From Nemertoderma westbladi (taxonomy: Eukaryota; Xenacoelomorpha; Nemertodermatida; Nemertodermatidae), in assembly GCA_032718475.1 (NCBI GenBank), contig JAUCBJ010000579.1, positions 1 to 64,000 on the forward strand: a stretch of 64,000 nucleotides of DNA, in the 5' to 3' direction. The notes under the pieces were generated by a model that searched no databases, had not been told where the DNA came from, and saw only the letters and a program-made list of their open reading frames with translations. Positions 44,701 to 56,700 of the stretch are shown here, piece after piece; position 1 is the stretch's first letter, and the number at the start of each line of letters is the position of its first letter. Position numbers and translations under genes: made by a program.

Positions 44701-45782
44701 TTGTCCCATTGGTTATACCGTTGGGTTGATGGCAGCGGGTTTACCTTCGGCTGTTGTCCCATTGGTTATACCGTTGGGTTGATGGCAGCGGGTTTACCTT
44801 CGGCTGTTGTCCCATTGGTTATACCGTTGGGTTGATGGAAGCGGGTTTACCTTCGGCTGTTGTCCCATTGGTTATACCGTTGGGTTGATGGAAGCGGGTT
44901 TACCTTCGGCTGTTGTCCCATTGGTTATACCGTTGGGTTGATGGCAGCGGGTTTACCTTCGGCTGTTGTCCCATTGGTTATACGGCTGAGTTGATGGAAG
45001 CGGGTTTACCTTCGGCTGTTGTCCCATTGGTTATACCGTTGGGTTGATGGAAGCGGGTTTAGCTTCGGCTGTTGTCCCATTGGTTATACCGTTGGGTTGA
45101 TGGCAGCGGGTTTACCTTCGGCTGTTGTCCCATTGGTTATACCGTTGGGTTGATGGCAGCGGGTTTACCTTCGGCTGTTGTCCCATTGGTTATACGGTTG
45201 GGTTGATGGCAGCGGGTTTACCTTCGGCTGTTGTCCTGTTGGTTATACCGTTGGGTTGATGGCAGCGGGTTTATCTTCGGCTGTTGTCCCGTTGGTTATA
45301 CCGTTGGGTTGATGGCAGCGGGTTTACCTTCGGCTGTTGTCCCATTGGTTATACGGTTGGGTTGATGGCAGCGGGTTTACCTTCGGCTGTTGTCCCGTTG
45401 GTTATACCGTTGGGTTGATGGCAGCGGGTTTACCTTCGGCTGTTGTCCTGTTGGTTATACCGTTGGGTTGATGGCAGCGGGTTTATCTTCGGCTGTTGTC
45501 CCGTTGGTTATACCGTTGGGTTGATGGCAGCGGGTTTACCTTCGGCTGTTGTCCCGTTGGTTATACCGTTGGGTTGATGGCAGCGGGTTTACCTTCGGCT
45601 GTTGTCCCGTTGGTTATACCGTTGGGTTGATGGCAGCGGGTTTACCTTCGGCTGTTGTCCCGTTGGTTATACCGTTGGGTTATGGCAGCGGGTTTACCTT
45701 CGGCTGTTGTCCCGTTGGTTATACCGTTGGGTTGATGGCAGCGGGTTTACCTTCGGCTGTTGTCCCGTTGGTTATACCGTTG
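41709..45782. repeat. 53-bp minisatellite array, about 77 units
   Basis: Units read TTGATGGCAGCGGGTTTACC, TTCGGCTGTTGTCCCRTTGG, TTATACCGTTGGG. Variants are GCAGCG/GAAGCG, CCCATT/CCCGTT, TACC/TACG and GGGTTG/GAGTTG. Units stay close to the consensus throughout, indicating recent amplification or homogenisation. Each plus unit contains TGA, so there is no long ORF. On the minus strand most units contain GCCGAAG|GTAAAC, a splice-donor-like word. Confidence 0.97.
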
Positions 45783-45943
45783 GTTGCCGTTTCGATCTCG
45801 ATTGGTTTCGGCGCTTTGGTTTCGCTCCTTTCAGCGTCCAACGAAAGAACTCTGGCCTTTGAAAAGGCGCTAACCACGCTCTGAGAGGTCGTGGCCTCTG
45901 AGCCCCGCACCGTCGTCAAACCCCAGGCGCCAGGCCCCGCCAT
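45751..45943 (-). CDS. Possible first coding exon of a minus-strand gene, running into the 53-bp array
   Basis: From an ATG with strong context (AAACATGG) on the minus strand, 64 codons are open, beginning M-A-G-P-G-A-W-G and continuing with S/T/E/K-rich sequence. The segment is CpG-rich, unlike its neighbours. The frame reaches GAAG|GTAAAC at 45750/45751, a plausible splice donor, inside the first minus-strand unit of the array. No family is recognised. The array would then start at the exon/intron boundary and fill intron 1. A chance ORF in GC-rich DNA is the alternative. Confidence 0.35.
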
Positions 45944-45989
45944 GTTTAGTAGCACAAAAAATAATTTTTACCCACTTTTAGGGTTCAGA

Positions 45990-47085
45990 GACACAAATAT
46001 GTGATGTTACCTTTGGGCGTGCTACAAATATGTGATGTTACCTTTGGGCGTGCTACAAATATGTGATGTTGCCTTTTGGCGTGCTACAAAGATGTGATGT
46101 TACCTTTGGGCGTGCTACAAAGATGTGATGTTACCTTTGGGCGTGCTACAAAGATGTGATGTTGCCTTTGGGCGTGCTACAAAGATGTGATGTTACCTTT
46201 GGGCGTGCTACAAATATGTGATGTTGCCTTTGGGCGTGCTACAAAGATGTGATGTTACCTTTGGGCGTGCTACAAAGATGTGATGTTACCTTTGGGCGTG
46301 CTACAAAGATGTGATGTTACCTTTGGGCGTGCTACAAAGATGTGATGTTGCCTTTGGGCGTGCTACAAAGATGTGATGTTACCTTTGGGCGTGCTACAAA
46401 TATGTGATGTTGCCTTTGGGCGTGCTACAAAGATGTGATGTTACCTTTGGGCGTGCTACAAAGATGTGATGTTGCCTTTGGGCGTGCTACAAAGATGTGA
46501 TGTTACCTTTGGGCGTGCTACAAATATGTGATGTTGCCTTTTGGCGTGCTACAAAGATGTGATGTTACCTTTGGGCGTGCTACAAAGATGTGATGTTACC
46601 TTTGGGCGTGCTACAAAGATGTGATGTTGCCTTTGGGCGTGCTACAAAGATGTGATGTTACCTTTGGGCGTGCTACAAATATGTGATGTTGCCTTTGGGC
46701 GTGCTACAAAGATGTGATGTTACCTTTGGGCGTGCTACAAAGATGTGATGTTACCTTTGGGCGTGCTACAAAGATGTGATGTTGCCTTTGGGCGTGCTAC
46801 AAAGATGTGATGTTACCTTTGGGCGTGCTACAAATATGTGATGTTGCCTTTGGGCGTGCTACAAAGATGTGATGTTACCTTTGGGCGTGCTACAAATATG
46901 TGATGTTGCCTTTGGGCGTGCTACAAAGATGTGATGTTACCTTTGGGCGTGCTACAAATATGTGATGTTGCCTTTGGGCGTGCTACAAAGATGTGATGTT
47001 ACCTTTGGGCGCGCTACAAAGATGTGATGTTACCTTTGGGCGTGCTACAAATATGTGATGTTACCTTTGGGCGTGCTACAAATAT
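45990..47085. repeat. 31-bp minisatellite array, about 35 units
   Basis: Unit: ATGTGATGTTACCTTTGGGC then GTGCTACAAAG. Two linked variants occur, ACAAAG...GTTACC and ACAAAT...GTTGCC, interspersed in a semi-regular order, suggesting dimer or higher-order copying. TGA in each unit closes the plus frames. Confidence 0.97.
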
Positions 47086-47325
47086 GCAACAAATAAATAT
47101 AGTAGCACTTTATTTCACACCGGTTAGAGTGGGGGGGGGGGGGGGGATATTTCCACGGTACGGTACCGGCAACAACCTGTGTGCGCTATCTGCAGCCTAC
47201 AGTCGAAAATAGTCGAGTTTAAACACTAAACCTAAATAAAATATATTAATTAATAATTAACCTCTTTAATTTGATTAAATTTTTTATCCGAGAGATTAAA
47301 TATGTTGTTTAATTGTTTCCATCAG

Positions 47326-47463
47326 CCCGGGAGTCCGTTAAAACTTCCCATCCCAAGACTTTCCAGCTCGTCTCACCCGTCTACAACGCCAGACAGAGTC
47401 GCCATTATTGCCTCTAGTAAAAATAAACTCCCTGTTAAGTCGGCTAAAACCATGTCGCAGGTT
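47326..47463 (+). CDS. Possible internal coding exon between the arrays
   Basis: A pyrimidine-rich acceptor (AATTGTTTCCATCAG, ending 47325) is followed by sequence open in only one frame. It encodes a P/S/K-rich peptide (P-G-S-P-L-K-L-P-I-P-R...K-S-A-K-T-M-S-Q). Donor candidates are CAG|GTTGGT (47460) and TTG|GTAAAG (47463). Both other frames contain stops. The same frame also makes a 59-codon ORF from an ATG at 47302. No family is recognised. If real, the arrays on both sides are intronic. Confidence 0.35.
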
Positions 47464-47718
47464 GGTAAAGTAAATATATAAATTATAGCGGGGATATTTA
47501 AAACTCAAACAGAACCTAAACGGTGGGGAAAATAGATATGTTTCTAATCCTGAACCAATAATATGTAGTTGTGGCTGTTGATGACATTATGCACGAATGT
47601 TTGTTTGTGCGGTCTCAATCCAATCATCAGCCATTCATTATATAATTAGTTAACTTAATCACCAATCCCAAAAGTCGTAAAGGTTCCTGTGTGGCCGTAG
47701 TGGATTTAAGTGCGGACA

Positions 47719-50700
47719 CGGGATGGAGAAAGGGCTGGGAAGATTCCGTTACCGGTGGTGTGGCTGTACACGGGATGGAGAAAGGGCAGGGAAGATTGCG
47801 TTACAGGTGGTGTGGATGTACACGGGGATGGAGAAAGGGCAGGGAAGATTGCGTTACAGGTGGTGTGGCTGTACACGGGTTGGAGAAAGGGCAGGGAAGA
47901 TTGCGTTACAGGTGGTGTGGATGTACACGGGATGGAGAAAGGGCAGGGAAGATTGCGTTACAGGTGGTGTGGCTGTACACGGGTTGGAGAAAGGGCAGGG
48001 AAGATTGCGTTACAGGTGGTGTGGATGTACACGGGATGGAGAAAGGGCAGGGAAGATTGCGTTACCGGTGGTGTGGAAGTACACGGGGATGGAGAAAGGG
48101 CAGGGAAGATTGCGTTACAGGTGGTGTGGCTGTACACGGGTTGGAGAAAGGGCAGGGAAGATTGCGTTACAGGTGGTGTGGCTGTACACGGGGATGGAGA
48201 AAGGGCAGGGAAGATTGCGTTACAGGTGGTGTGGCTGTACACGGAATGGAGAAAGGGCTGGGAAGATTGCGTTACAGGTGGTGTGGCTGTACACGGGTTG
48301 GAGAAAGGGCAGGGAATATTGCGTTACAGGTGGTGTGGATGTACACGGGATGGAGAAAGGGCAGGGAAGATTGCGTTACCGGTGGTGTGGAAGTACACGG
48401 GGATGGAGAAAGGGCAGGGAAGATTGCGTTACAGGTGGTGTGGCTGTACACGGGTTGGAGAAAGGGCAGGGAAGATTGCGTTACAGGTGGTGTGGATGTA
48501 CACGGGATGGAGAAAGGGCAGGGAAGATTGCGTTACCGGTGGTGTGGAAGTACACGGGGATGGAGAAAGGGCAGGGAAGATTGCGTTACAGGTGGTGTGG
48601 CTGTACACGGGTTGGAGAAAGGGCAGGGAAGATTGCGTTACAGGTGGTGTGGCTGTACACGGGGATGGAGAAAGGGCAGGGAAGATTGCGTTACAGGTGG
48701 TGTGGCTGTACACGGAATGGAGAAAGGGCTGGGAAGATTGCGTTACAGGTGGTGTGGCTGTACACGGGTTGGAGAAAGGGCAGGGAAGATTGCGTTACAG
48801 GTGGTGTGGATGTACACGGGATGGAGAAAGGGCAGGGAAGATTGCGTTACCGGTGGTGTGGCTGTACACGGGGATGGAGAAAGGGCAGGGAAGATTGCGT
48901 TACCGGTGGTGTGGCTGTACACGGGGATGGAGAAAGGGCAGGGAAGATTGCGTTACAGGTGGTGTGGCTGTACACGGGTTGGAGAAAGGGCAGGGAAGAT
49001 TGCGTTACAGGTGGTGTGGCTGTACACGGGGATGGAGAAAGGGCAGGGAAGATTGCGTTACAGGTGGTGTGGCTGTACACGGGTTGGAGAAAGGGCAGGG
49101 AAGATTGCGTTACAGGTGGTGTGGCTGTACACGGGGATGGAGAAAGGGCAGGGAAGATTGCGTTACAGGTGGTGTGGCTGTACACGGAATGGAGAAAGGG
49201 CTGGGAAGATTGCGTTACAGGTGGTGTGGCTGTACACGGGTTGGAGAAAGGGCAGGGAAGATTGCGTTACAGGTGGTGTGGATGTACACGGGGATGGAGA
49301 AAGGGCAGGGAAGATTGCGTTACAGGTGGTGTGGCTGTACACGGGTTGGAGAAAGGGCAGGGAAGATTGCGTTACAGGTGGTGTGGCTGTACACGGGGAT
49401 GGAGAAAGGGCAGGGAAGATTGCGTTACCGGTGGTGTGGCTGTACACGGGGATGGAGAAAGGGCAGGGAAGATTGCGTTACAGGTGGTGTGGCTGTACAC
49501 GGGTTGGAGAAAGGGCAGGGAAGATTGCGTTACAGGTGGTGTGGCTGTACACGGGGATGGAGAAAGGGCAGGGAAGATTGCGTTACAGGTGGTGTGGCTG
49601 TACACGGGTTGGAGAAAGGGCAGGGAAGATTGCGTTACAGGTGGTGTGGCTGTACACGGGGATGGAGAAAGGGCAGGGAAGATTGCGTTACAGGTGGTGT
49701 GGCTGTACACGGAATGGAGAAAGGGCTGGGAAGATTGCGTTACAGGTGGTGTGGCTGTACACGGGTTGGAGAAAGGGCAGGGAAGATTGCGTTACAGGTG
49801 GTGTGGATGTACACGGGATGGAGAAAGGGCAGGGAAGATTGCGTTACCGGTGGTGTGGCTGTACACGGGGATGGAGAAAGGGCAGGGAAGATTGCGTTAC
49901 CGGTGGTGTGGCTGTACACGGGGATGGAGAAAGGGCAGGGAAGATTGCGTTACCGGTGGTGTGGCTGTACACGGGGATGGAGAAAGGGCAGGGAAGATTG
50001 CGTTACAGGTGGTGTGGAAGTACACGTGGATGGAGAAAGGGCAGGGAAGATTGCGTTACCGGTGGTGTGGCTGTACACGGGGATGGAGAAAGGGCAGGGA
50101 AGATTGCGTTACCGGTGGTGTGGCTGTACACGGGGATGGAGAAAGGGCAGGGAAGATTGCGTTACCGGTGGTGTGGCTGTACACGGGGATGGAGAAAGGG
50201 CAGGGAAGATTGCGTTACAGGTGGTGTGGAAGTACACGTGGATGGAGAAAAGGCAGGGAAGATTGCGTTACCGGTGGTGTGGCTGTACACGGGGATGGAG
50301 AAAGGGCAGGGAAGATTGCGTTACCGGTGGTGTGGCTGTACACGGGGATGGAGAAAGGGCAGGGAAGATTGCGTTACCGGTGGTGTGGCTGTACACGGGG
50401 ATGGAGAAAGGGCAGGGAAGATTGCGTTACCGGTGGTGTGGCTGTACACGGGGATGGAGAAAGGGCAGGGAAGATTGCGTTACAGGTGGTGTGGAAGTAC
50501 ACGTGGATGGAGAAAGGGCAGGGAAGATTGCGTTACCGGTGGTGTGGCTGTACACGGGGATGGAGAAAGGGCAGGGAAGATTGCGTTACCGGTGGTGTGG
50601 CTGTACACGGGGATGGAGAAAGGGCAGGGAAGATTGCGTTACCGGTGGTGTGGCTGTACACGGGGATGGAGAAAGGGCAGGGAAGATTGCGTTACAGGTG

Positions 50701-53700
50701 GTGTGGAAGTACACGTGGATGGAGAAAGGGCAGGGAAGATTGCGTTACCGGTGGTGTGGCTGTACACGGGGATGGAGAAAGGGCAGGGAAGATTGCGTTA
50801 CCGGTGGTGTGGCTGTACACGGGATGGAGAAAGGGCAGGGAAGATTGCGTTACCGGTGGTGTGGCTGTACACGGGGATGGAGAAAGGGCAGGGAAGATTG
50901 CGTTACCGGTGGTGTGGCTGTACACGGGGATGGAGAAAGGGCAGGGAAGATTGCGTTACAGGTGGTGTGGCTGTACACGTGGATGGAGAAAGGGCAGGGA
51001 AGATTGCGTTACAGGTGGTGTGGATGTACACGGGGATGGAGAAAGGGCAGGGAAGATTGCGTTACCGGTGGTGTGGCTGTACACGGGGATGGAGAAAGGG
51101 CAGGGAAGATTGCGTTACAGGTGGTGTGGCTGTACACGGGGATGGAGAAAGGGAAGGGAAGATTGCGTTACCGGTGGTGTGGCTGTACACGGGGATGGAG
51201 AAAGGGCAGGGAAGATTGCGTTACAGGTGGTGTGGCTGTACACGGGGATGGAGAAAGGGCAGGGAAGATTGCGTTACAGGTGGTGTGGCTGTACACGGGG
51301 ATGGAGAAAGGGAAGGGAAGATTGCGTTACCGGTGGTGTGGCTGTACACGGGGATGGAGAAAGGGCAGGGAAGATTGCGTTACCGGTGGTGTGGCTGTAC
51401 ACGGGGATGGAGAAAGGGCAGGGAAGATTGCGTTACAGGTGGTGTGGAAGTACACGTGGATGGAGAAAGGGCAGGGAAGATTGCGTTACCGGTGGTGTGG
51501 CTGTACACGGGGATGGAGAAAGGGCAGGGAAGATTGCGTTACCGGTGGTGTGGCTGTACACGGGGATGGAGAAAGGGAAGGGAAGATTGCGTTACCGGTG
51601 GTGTGGCTGTACACGGGGATGGAGAAAGGGCAGGGAAGATTGCGTTACCGGTGGTGTGGCTGTACACGGGGATGGAGAAAGGGCAGGGAAGATTGCGTTA
51701 CAGGTGGTGCGGAAGTACACGGGCCGGAGAAAGGGCTGGGAAGATTGCGTTACAGGTGGTGTGGCTGTACACGGAATGGAGAAAGGGCTGGGAAGATTGC
51801 GTTACAGGTGGTGTGGCTGTACACGGAATGGAGAAAGGGCTGGGAAGATTGCGTTACAGGTGGTGTGGCTGTACACGGAATGGAGAAAGGGCTGGGAAGA
51901 TTGCGTTACCGGTGGTGTGGCTGTACACGGGGATGGAGAAAGGGCTGGGAAGATTGCGTTACCGGTGGTGTGGATGTACACGGAATGGAGAAAGGGAAGG
52001 GAAGATTGCGTTACCGGTGGTGTGGCTGTACACGGGGATGGAGAAAGGGCAGGGAAGATTGCGTTACCGGTGGTGTGGCTGTACACGGGGATGGAGAAAG
52101 GGCAGGGAAGATTGCGTTACCGGTGGTGTGGCTGTACACGGGATGGAGAAAGGGCAGGGAAGATTGCGTTACAGGTGGTGTGGCTGTACACGGAATGGAG
52201 AAAGGGCTGGGAAGATTGCGTTACAGGTGGTGTGGCTGTACACGGGGATGGAGAAAGGGCAGGGAAGATTGCGTTACCGGTGGTGTGGCTGTACACGGGG
52301 ATGGAGAAAGGGCAGGGAAGATTGCGTTACCGGTGGTGTGGCTGTACACGGGATGGAGAAAGGGCAGGGAAGATTGCGTTACAGGTGGTGTGGCTGTACA
52401 CGGGACGGAGAAAGGGCAGGGAAGATTGCGTTACAGGTGGTGTGGATGTACACGGGGATGGAGAAAGGGCAGGGAAGATTGCGTTACAGGTGGTGTGGCT
52501 GTACACGGGGATGGAGAAAGGGCAGGGAAGATTGCGTTACAGGTGGTGTGGCTGTACACGGGGATGGAGAAAGGGCAGGGAAGATTGCGTTACAGGTGGT
52601 GTGGCTGTACACGGGATGGAGAAGGGGCAGGGAAGATTGCGTTACCGGTGGTGTGGATGTACACGGGGATGGAGAAAGGGCAGGGAAGATTGCGTTACCG
52701 GTGGTGTGGCTGTACACGGGGATGGAGAAAGGGCAGGGAAGATTGCATTACAGGTGGTGTGGAAGTACACGGGGATGGAGAAAGGGCAGGGAAGATTGCG
52801 TTACAGGTGGTGTGGCTGTACACGGGGATGGAGAAAGGGCAGGGAAGATTGCGTTACAGGTGGTGTGCATGTACACGGGGATGGAGAAAGGGCAGGGAAG
52901 ATTGCATTACAGGTGGTGTGGCTGTACGTACACGGGGATGGAGAAAGGGCAGGGAAGATTGCGTTACAGGTGGTGTGGCTGTACACGTGGATGGAGAAAG
53001 GGCAGGGAAGATTGCGTTACCGGTGGTGTGGCTGTACACGGGGATGGAGAAAGGGCAGGGAAGATTGCGTTACCGGTGGTGTGGCTGTACACGGGGATGG
53101 AGAAAGGGCAGGGAAGATTGCGTTAAGGTGGTGTGGATGTACACGGGATGGAGAAAGGGCAGGGAAGATTGCGTTACAGGTGGTGTGGCTGTACACGGGG
53201 ATGGAGAAAGGGCAGGGAAGATTGCGTTACAGGTGGTATGGATGTACACGGGATGGAGAAAGGGAAGGGAAGATTGCGTTACAGGTGGTGTGGATGTACA
53301 CGGGGATGGAGAAAGGGCAGGGAAGATTGCGTTACCGGTGGTGTGGCTGTACACGGGGATGGAGAAAGGGCAGGGAAGATTGCGTTACCGGTGGTGTGGA
53401 TGTACACGGGTTGGAGAAAGGGCAGGGAAGATTGCGTTACAGGTGGTGTGGATGTACACGGAATGGAGAAAGGGCAGGGAAGATTCCGTCACAGGGGTGG
53501 TGTGGATGTACACGGGATGGAGAAAGGGCAGGGAAGATTGCGTTACAGGTGGTGTGGATGTACACGGGGATGGAGAAGGGGCAGGGAAGATTGCGTTACC
53601 GGTGGTGTGGATGTACACGGGTTGGAGAAAGGGCAGGGAAGATTGCGTTACCGGTGGTGTGGCTGTACACGGGATGGAGAAAGGGCTGGGAAGATTGCGT

Positions 53701-56700
53701 TACCGGTGGTGTGGCTGTACACGGGATGGAGAAAGGGCAGGGAAGATTGCGTTACCGGTGGTGTGGCTGTACACGGGGATGGAGAAAGGGCAGGGAAGAT
53801 TGCGTTACAGGTGGTGTGGCTGTACACGGGGATGGAGAAAGGGCAGGGAAGATTGCGTTACAGGTGGTGTGGCTGTACACGGGGATGGAGAAAGGGCAGG
53901 GAAGATTGCGTTACAGGTGGTGTGGATGTACACGGGGATGGAGAAAGGGCAGGGAAGATTGCGTTACAGGTGGTGTGGCTGTACACGGGATGGAGAAAGG
54001 GCAGGGAAGATTGCGTTACCGGTGGTGTGGATGTACACGGGTTGGAGAAAGGGCAGGGAAGATTGCGTTACAGGTGGTGTGGATGTACACGGGGATGGAG
54101 AAAGGGCAGGGAAGATTGCGTTACCGGTGGTGTGGATGTACACGGGGATGGAGAAAGGGCAGGGAAGATTGCGTTACCGGTGGTGTGGATGTACACGGGG
54201 ATGGAGAAAGGGCAGGGAAGATTGCGTTACCGGTGGTGTGGATGTACACGGGTTGGAGAAAGGGCAGGGAAGATTGCGTTACAGGTGGTGTGGCTGTACA
54301 CGGAATGGAGAAAGGGCAGGGAAGATTCCGTCACAGGGGTGGTGTGGATGTACACGGGATGGAGAAAGGGCAGGGAAGATTGCGTTACAGGTGGTGTGGA
54401 TGTACACGGGGATGGAGAAAGGGCAGGGAAGATTGCGTTACCGGTGGTGTGGATGTACACGGGGATGGAGAAAGGGCAGGGAAGATTGCGTTACAGGTGG
54501 TATGGATGTACACGGGATGGAGAAAGGGCAGGGAAGATTGCGTTACAGGTGGTGTGGCTGTACACGGGGATGGAGAAAGGGCAGGGAAGATTGCGTTAAG
54601 GTGGTGTGGCTGTACACGGGGATGGAGAAAGGGCAGGGAAGATTGCGTTACAGGTGGTGTGGCTGTACACGGGATGGAGAAAGGGCAGGGAAGATTGCGT
54701 TACCGGTGGTGTGGATGTACACAGGTTGGAGAAAGGGCAGGGAAGATTGCGTTACAGGTGGTGTGGATGTACACGGGATGGAGAAAGGGCAGGGAAGATT
54801 GCGTTACAGGTGGTATGGATGTACACGGGATGGAGAAAGGGCAGGGAAGATTGCGTTACAGGTGGTATGGATGTACACGGGATGGAGAAAGGGCAGGGAA
54901 GATTGCGTTACAGGTGGTGTGGATGTACACGGGATGGAGAAAGGACAGGGAAGATTGCGTTACAGGTGGTGTGGATGTACACGGGATGGAGAAAGGGCAG
55001 GGAAGATTGCGTTACAGGTGGTATGGATGTACACGGGATGGAGAAAGGGCAGGGAAGATTGCGTTACAGGTGGTGTGGATGTACACGGGATGGAGAAAGG
55101 ACAGGGAAGATTGCGTTACAGGTGGTGTGGATGTACACGGGATGGAGAAAGGGCAGGGAAGATTGCGTTACAGGTGGTGTGGATGTACACGGGATGGAGA
55201 AAGGGCAGGGAAGATTGCGTTACAGGTGGTATGGATGTACACGGGATGGAGAAAGGGCAGGGAAGATTGCGTTACAGGTGGTGTGGCTGTACACGGGATG
55301 GAGAAAGGACAGGGAAGATTGCGTTACAGGTGGTGTGGATGTACACGGGATGGAGAAAGGGCAGGGAAGATTGCGTTACAGGTGGTGTGGATGTACACGG
55401 GGATGGAGAAAGGGCAGGGAAGATTGCGTTACAGGTGGTGTGGATGTACACGGGGATGGAGAAAGGGCAGGGAAGATTGCGTTACAGGTGGTGTGGATGT
55501 ACACGGGGATGGAGAAAGGGCAGGGAAGATTGCGTTACAGGTGGTGTGGATGTACACGGGATGGATAAAGGGCAGAGAAGATTGCGTTACAGGTGGTGTG
55601 GATGTACACGGGATGGAGAAAGGGCAGGGAAGATTGCGTTACAGGTGGTGTGGATGTACACGGGATGGAGAAAGGGCAGGGAAGATTGCGTTACAAGTGG
55701 TGTGGATGTAAGTACACGGGATGGAGAAAGGGCAGGGAAGATTGCGTTACAGGTGGTGTGGATGTACACGGGATGGAGAAAGGGCAGGGAAGATTGCGTT
55801 ACAGGTGGTGTGGATGTACACGGGATGGAGAAAGGGCAGGGAAGATTGCGTTAAGGTGGTGTGGATGTACACGGGGATGGATAAAGGGCAGAGAAGATTG
55901 CGTTACAGGTGGTGTGGATGTACACGGGGACGGAGAGAAAGGGCAGGGAAGATTGCGTTACAGGAGGTGTGGATGTACACGGGATGGAGAAAGGGCAGGG
56001 AAGATTGCGTTACAAGTGGTGTGGAAGTACACGGGCCGGAGAAAGGGCAGGGAAGATCCCGTTACAGGTGGTGTGGAAGTACACGGGATGGAGAAAGGGC
56101 AGGGAAGATTGCGTTACAGGTGGTGTGGATGTACACGGGATGGAGAAAGGGCAGGGAAGATCCCGTTACAGGTGGTGTGGAAGTACACGGGATGGAGAAA
56201 GGGCAGGGAAGATTGCGTTACAGGTGGTGTGGATGTACACGGGATGGAGAAAGGGCAGGGAAGATTGCGTTACAGGTGGTGTGGAAGTACACGGGCCGGA
56301 GAAAGGGCAGGGAAGATCCCGTTACAGGTGGTGTGGAAGTACACGGGATGGAGAAAGGGCAGGGAAGATTGCGTTACAGGTGGTGTGGATGTACACGGGA
56401 TGGAGAAAGGGCAGGGAAGATTGCGTTACAGGTGGTGTGGATGTACACGGGATGGATAAAGGGCAGGGAAGATTCCGTTACAGGTGGTCTGGATGTTCAC
56501 GGGATGGAGAAAGGGCAGGGAAGATTGCGTTACAGTTGGTGTGGATGTACACGGGATGGAGAAAGGGCAGGGAAGATTGCGTTACAGGTGGTGTGGATGT
56601 ACACGGGATGGAGAAAGGGCAGGGAAGATTCCGTTACAGGGGTGGTGTGGCTGTACACGGGGATGGAGAAAGGGCAGGGAAGATTGCGTTACAGGTGGTG

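Noticed and set aside
41709-45782. CRISPR-like or centromeric alpha-type satellite
   Set aside because: The 53-bp period without spacers is a minisatellite. Nothing in the window ties it to a centromere.
45549-45884. Plus-strand 111- and 86-codon ORFs at the end of the 53-bp array
   Set aside because: They are mostly repeat units in shifting frame. The unique tail shows no family, and the acceptor-like CTCCTTTCAG at about 45833 is followed by stops in all frames.
47710-55854. Giant ORFs of 1,811 to 2,714 codons as real proteins
   Set aside because: They coincide with a 52/53-bp tandem repeat lacking stop trinucleotides. All three frames are equally open and variants do not respect codon position. 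They are by-products of the repeat.
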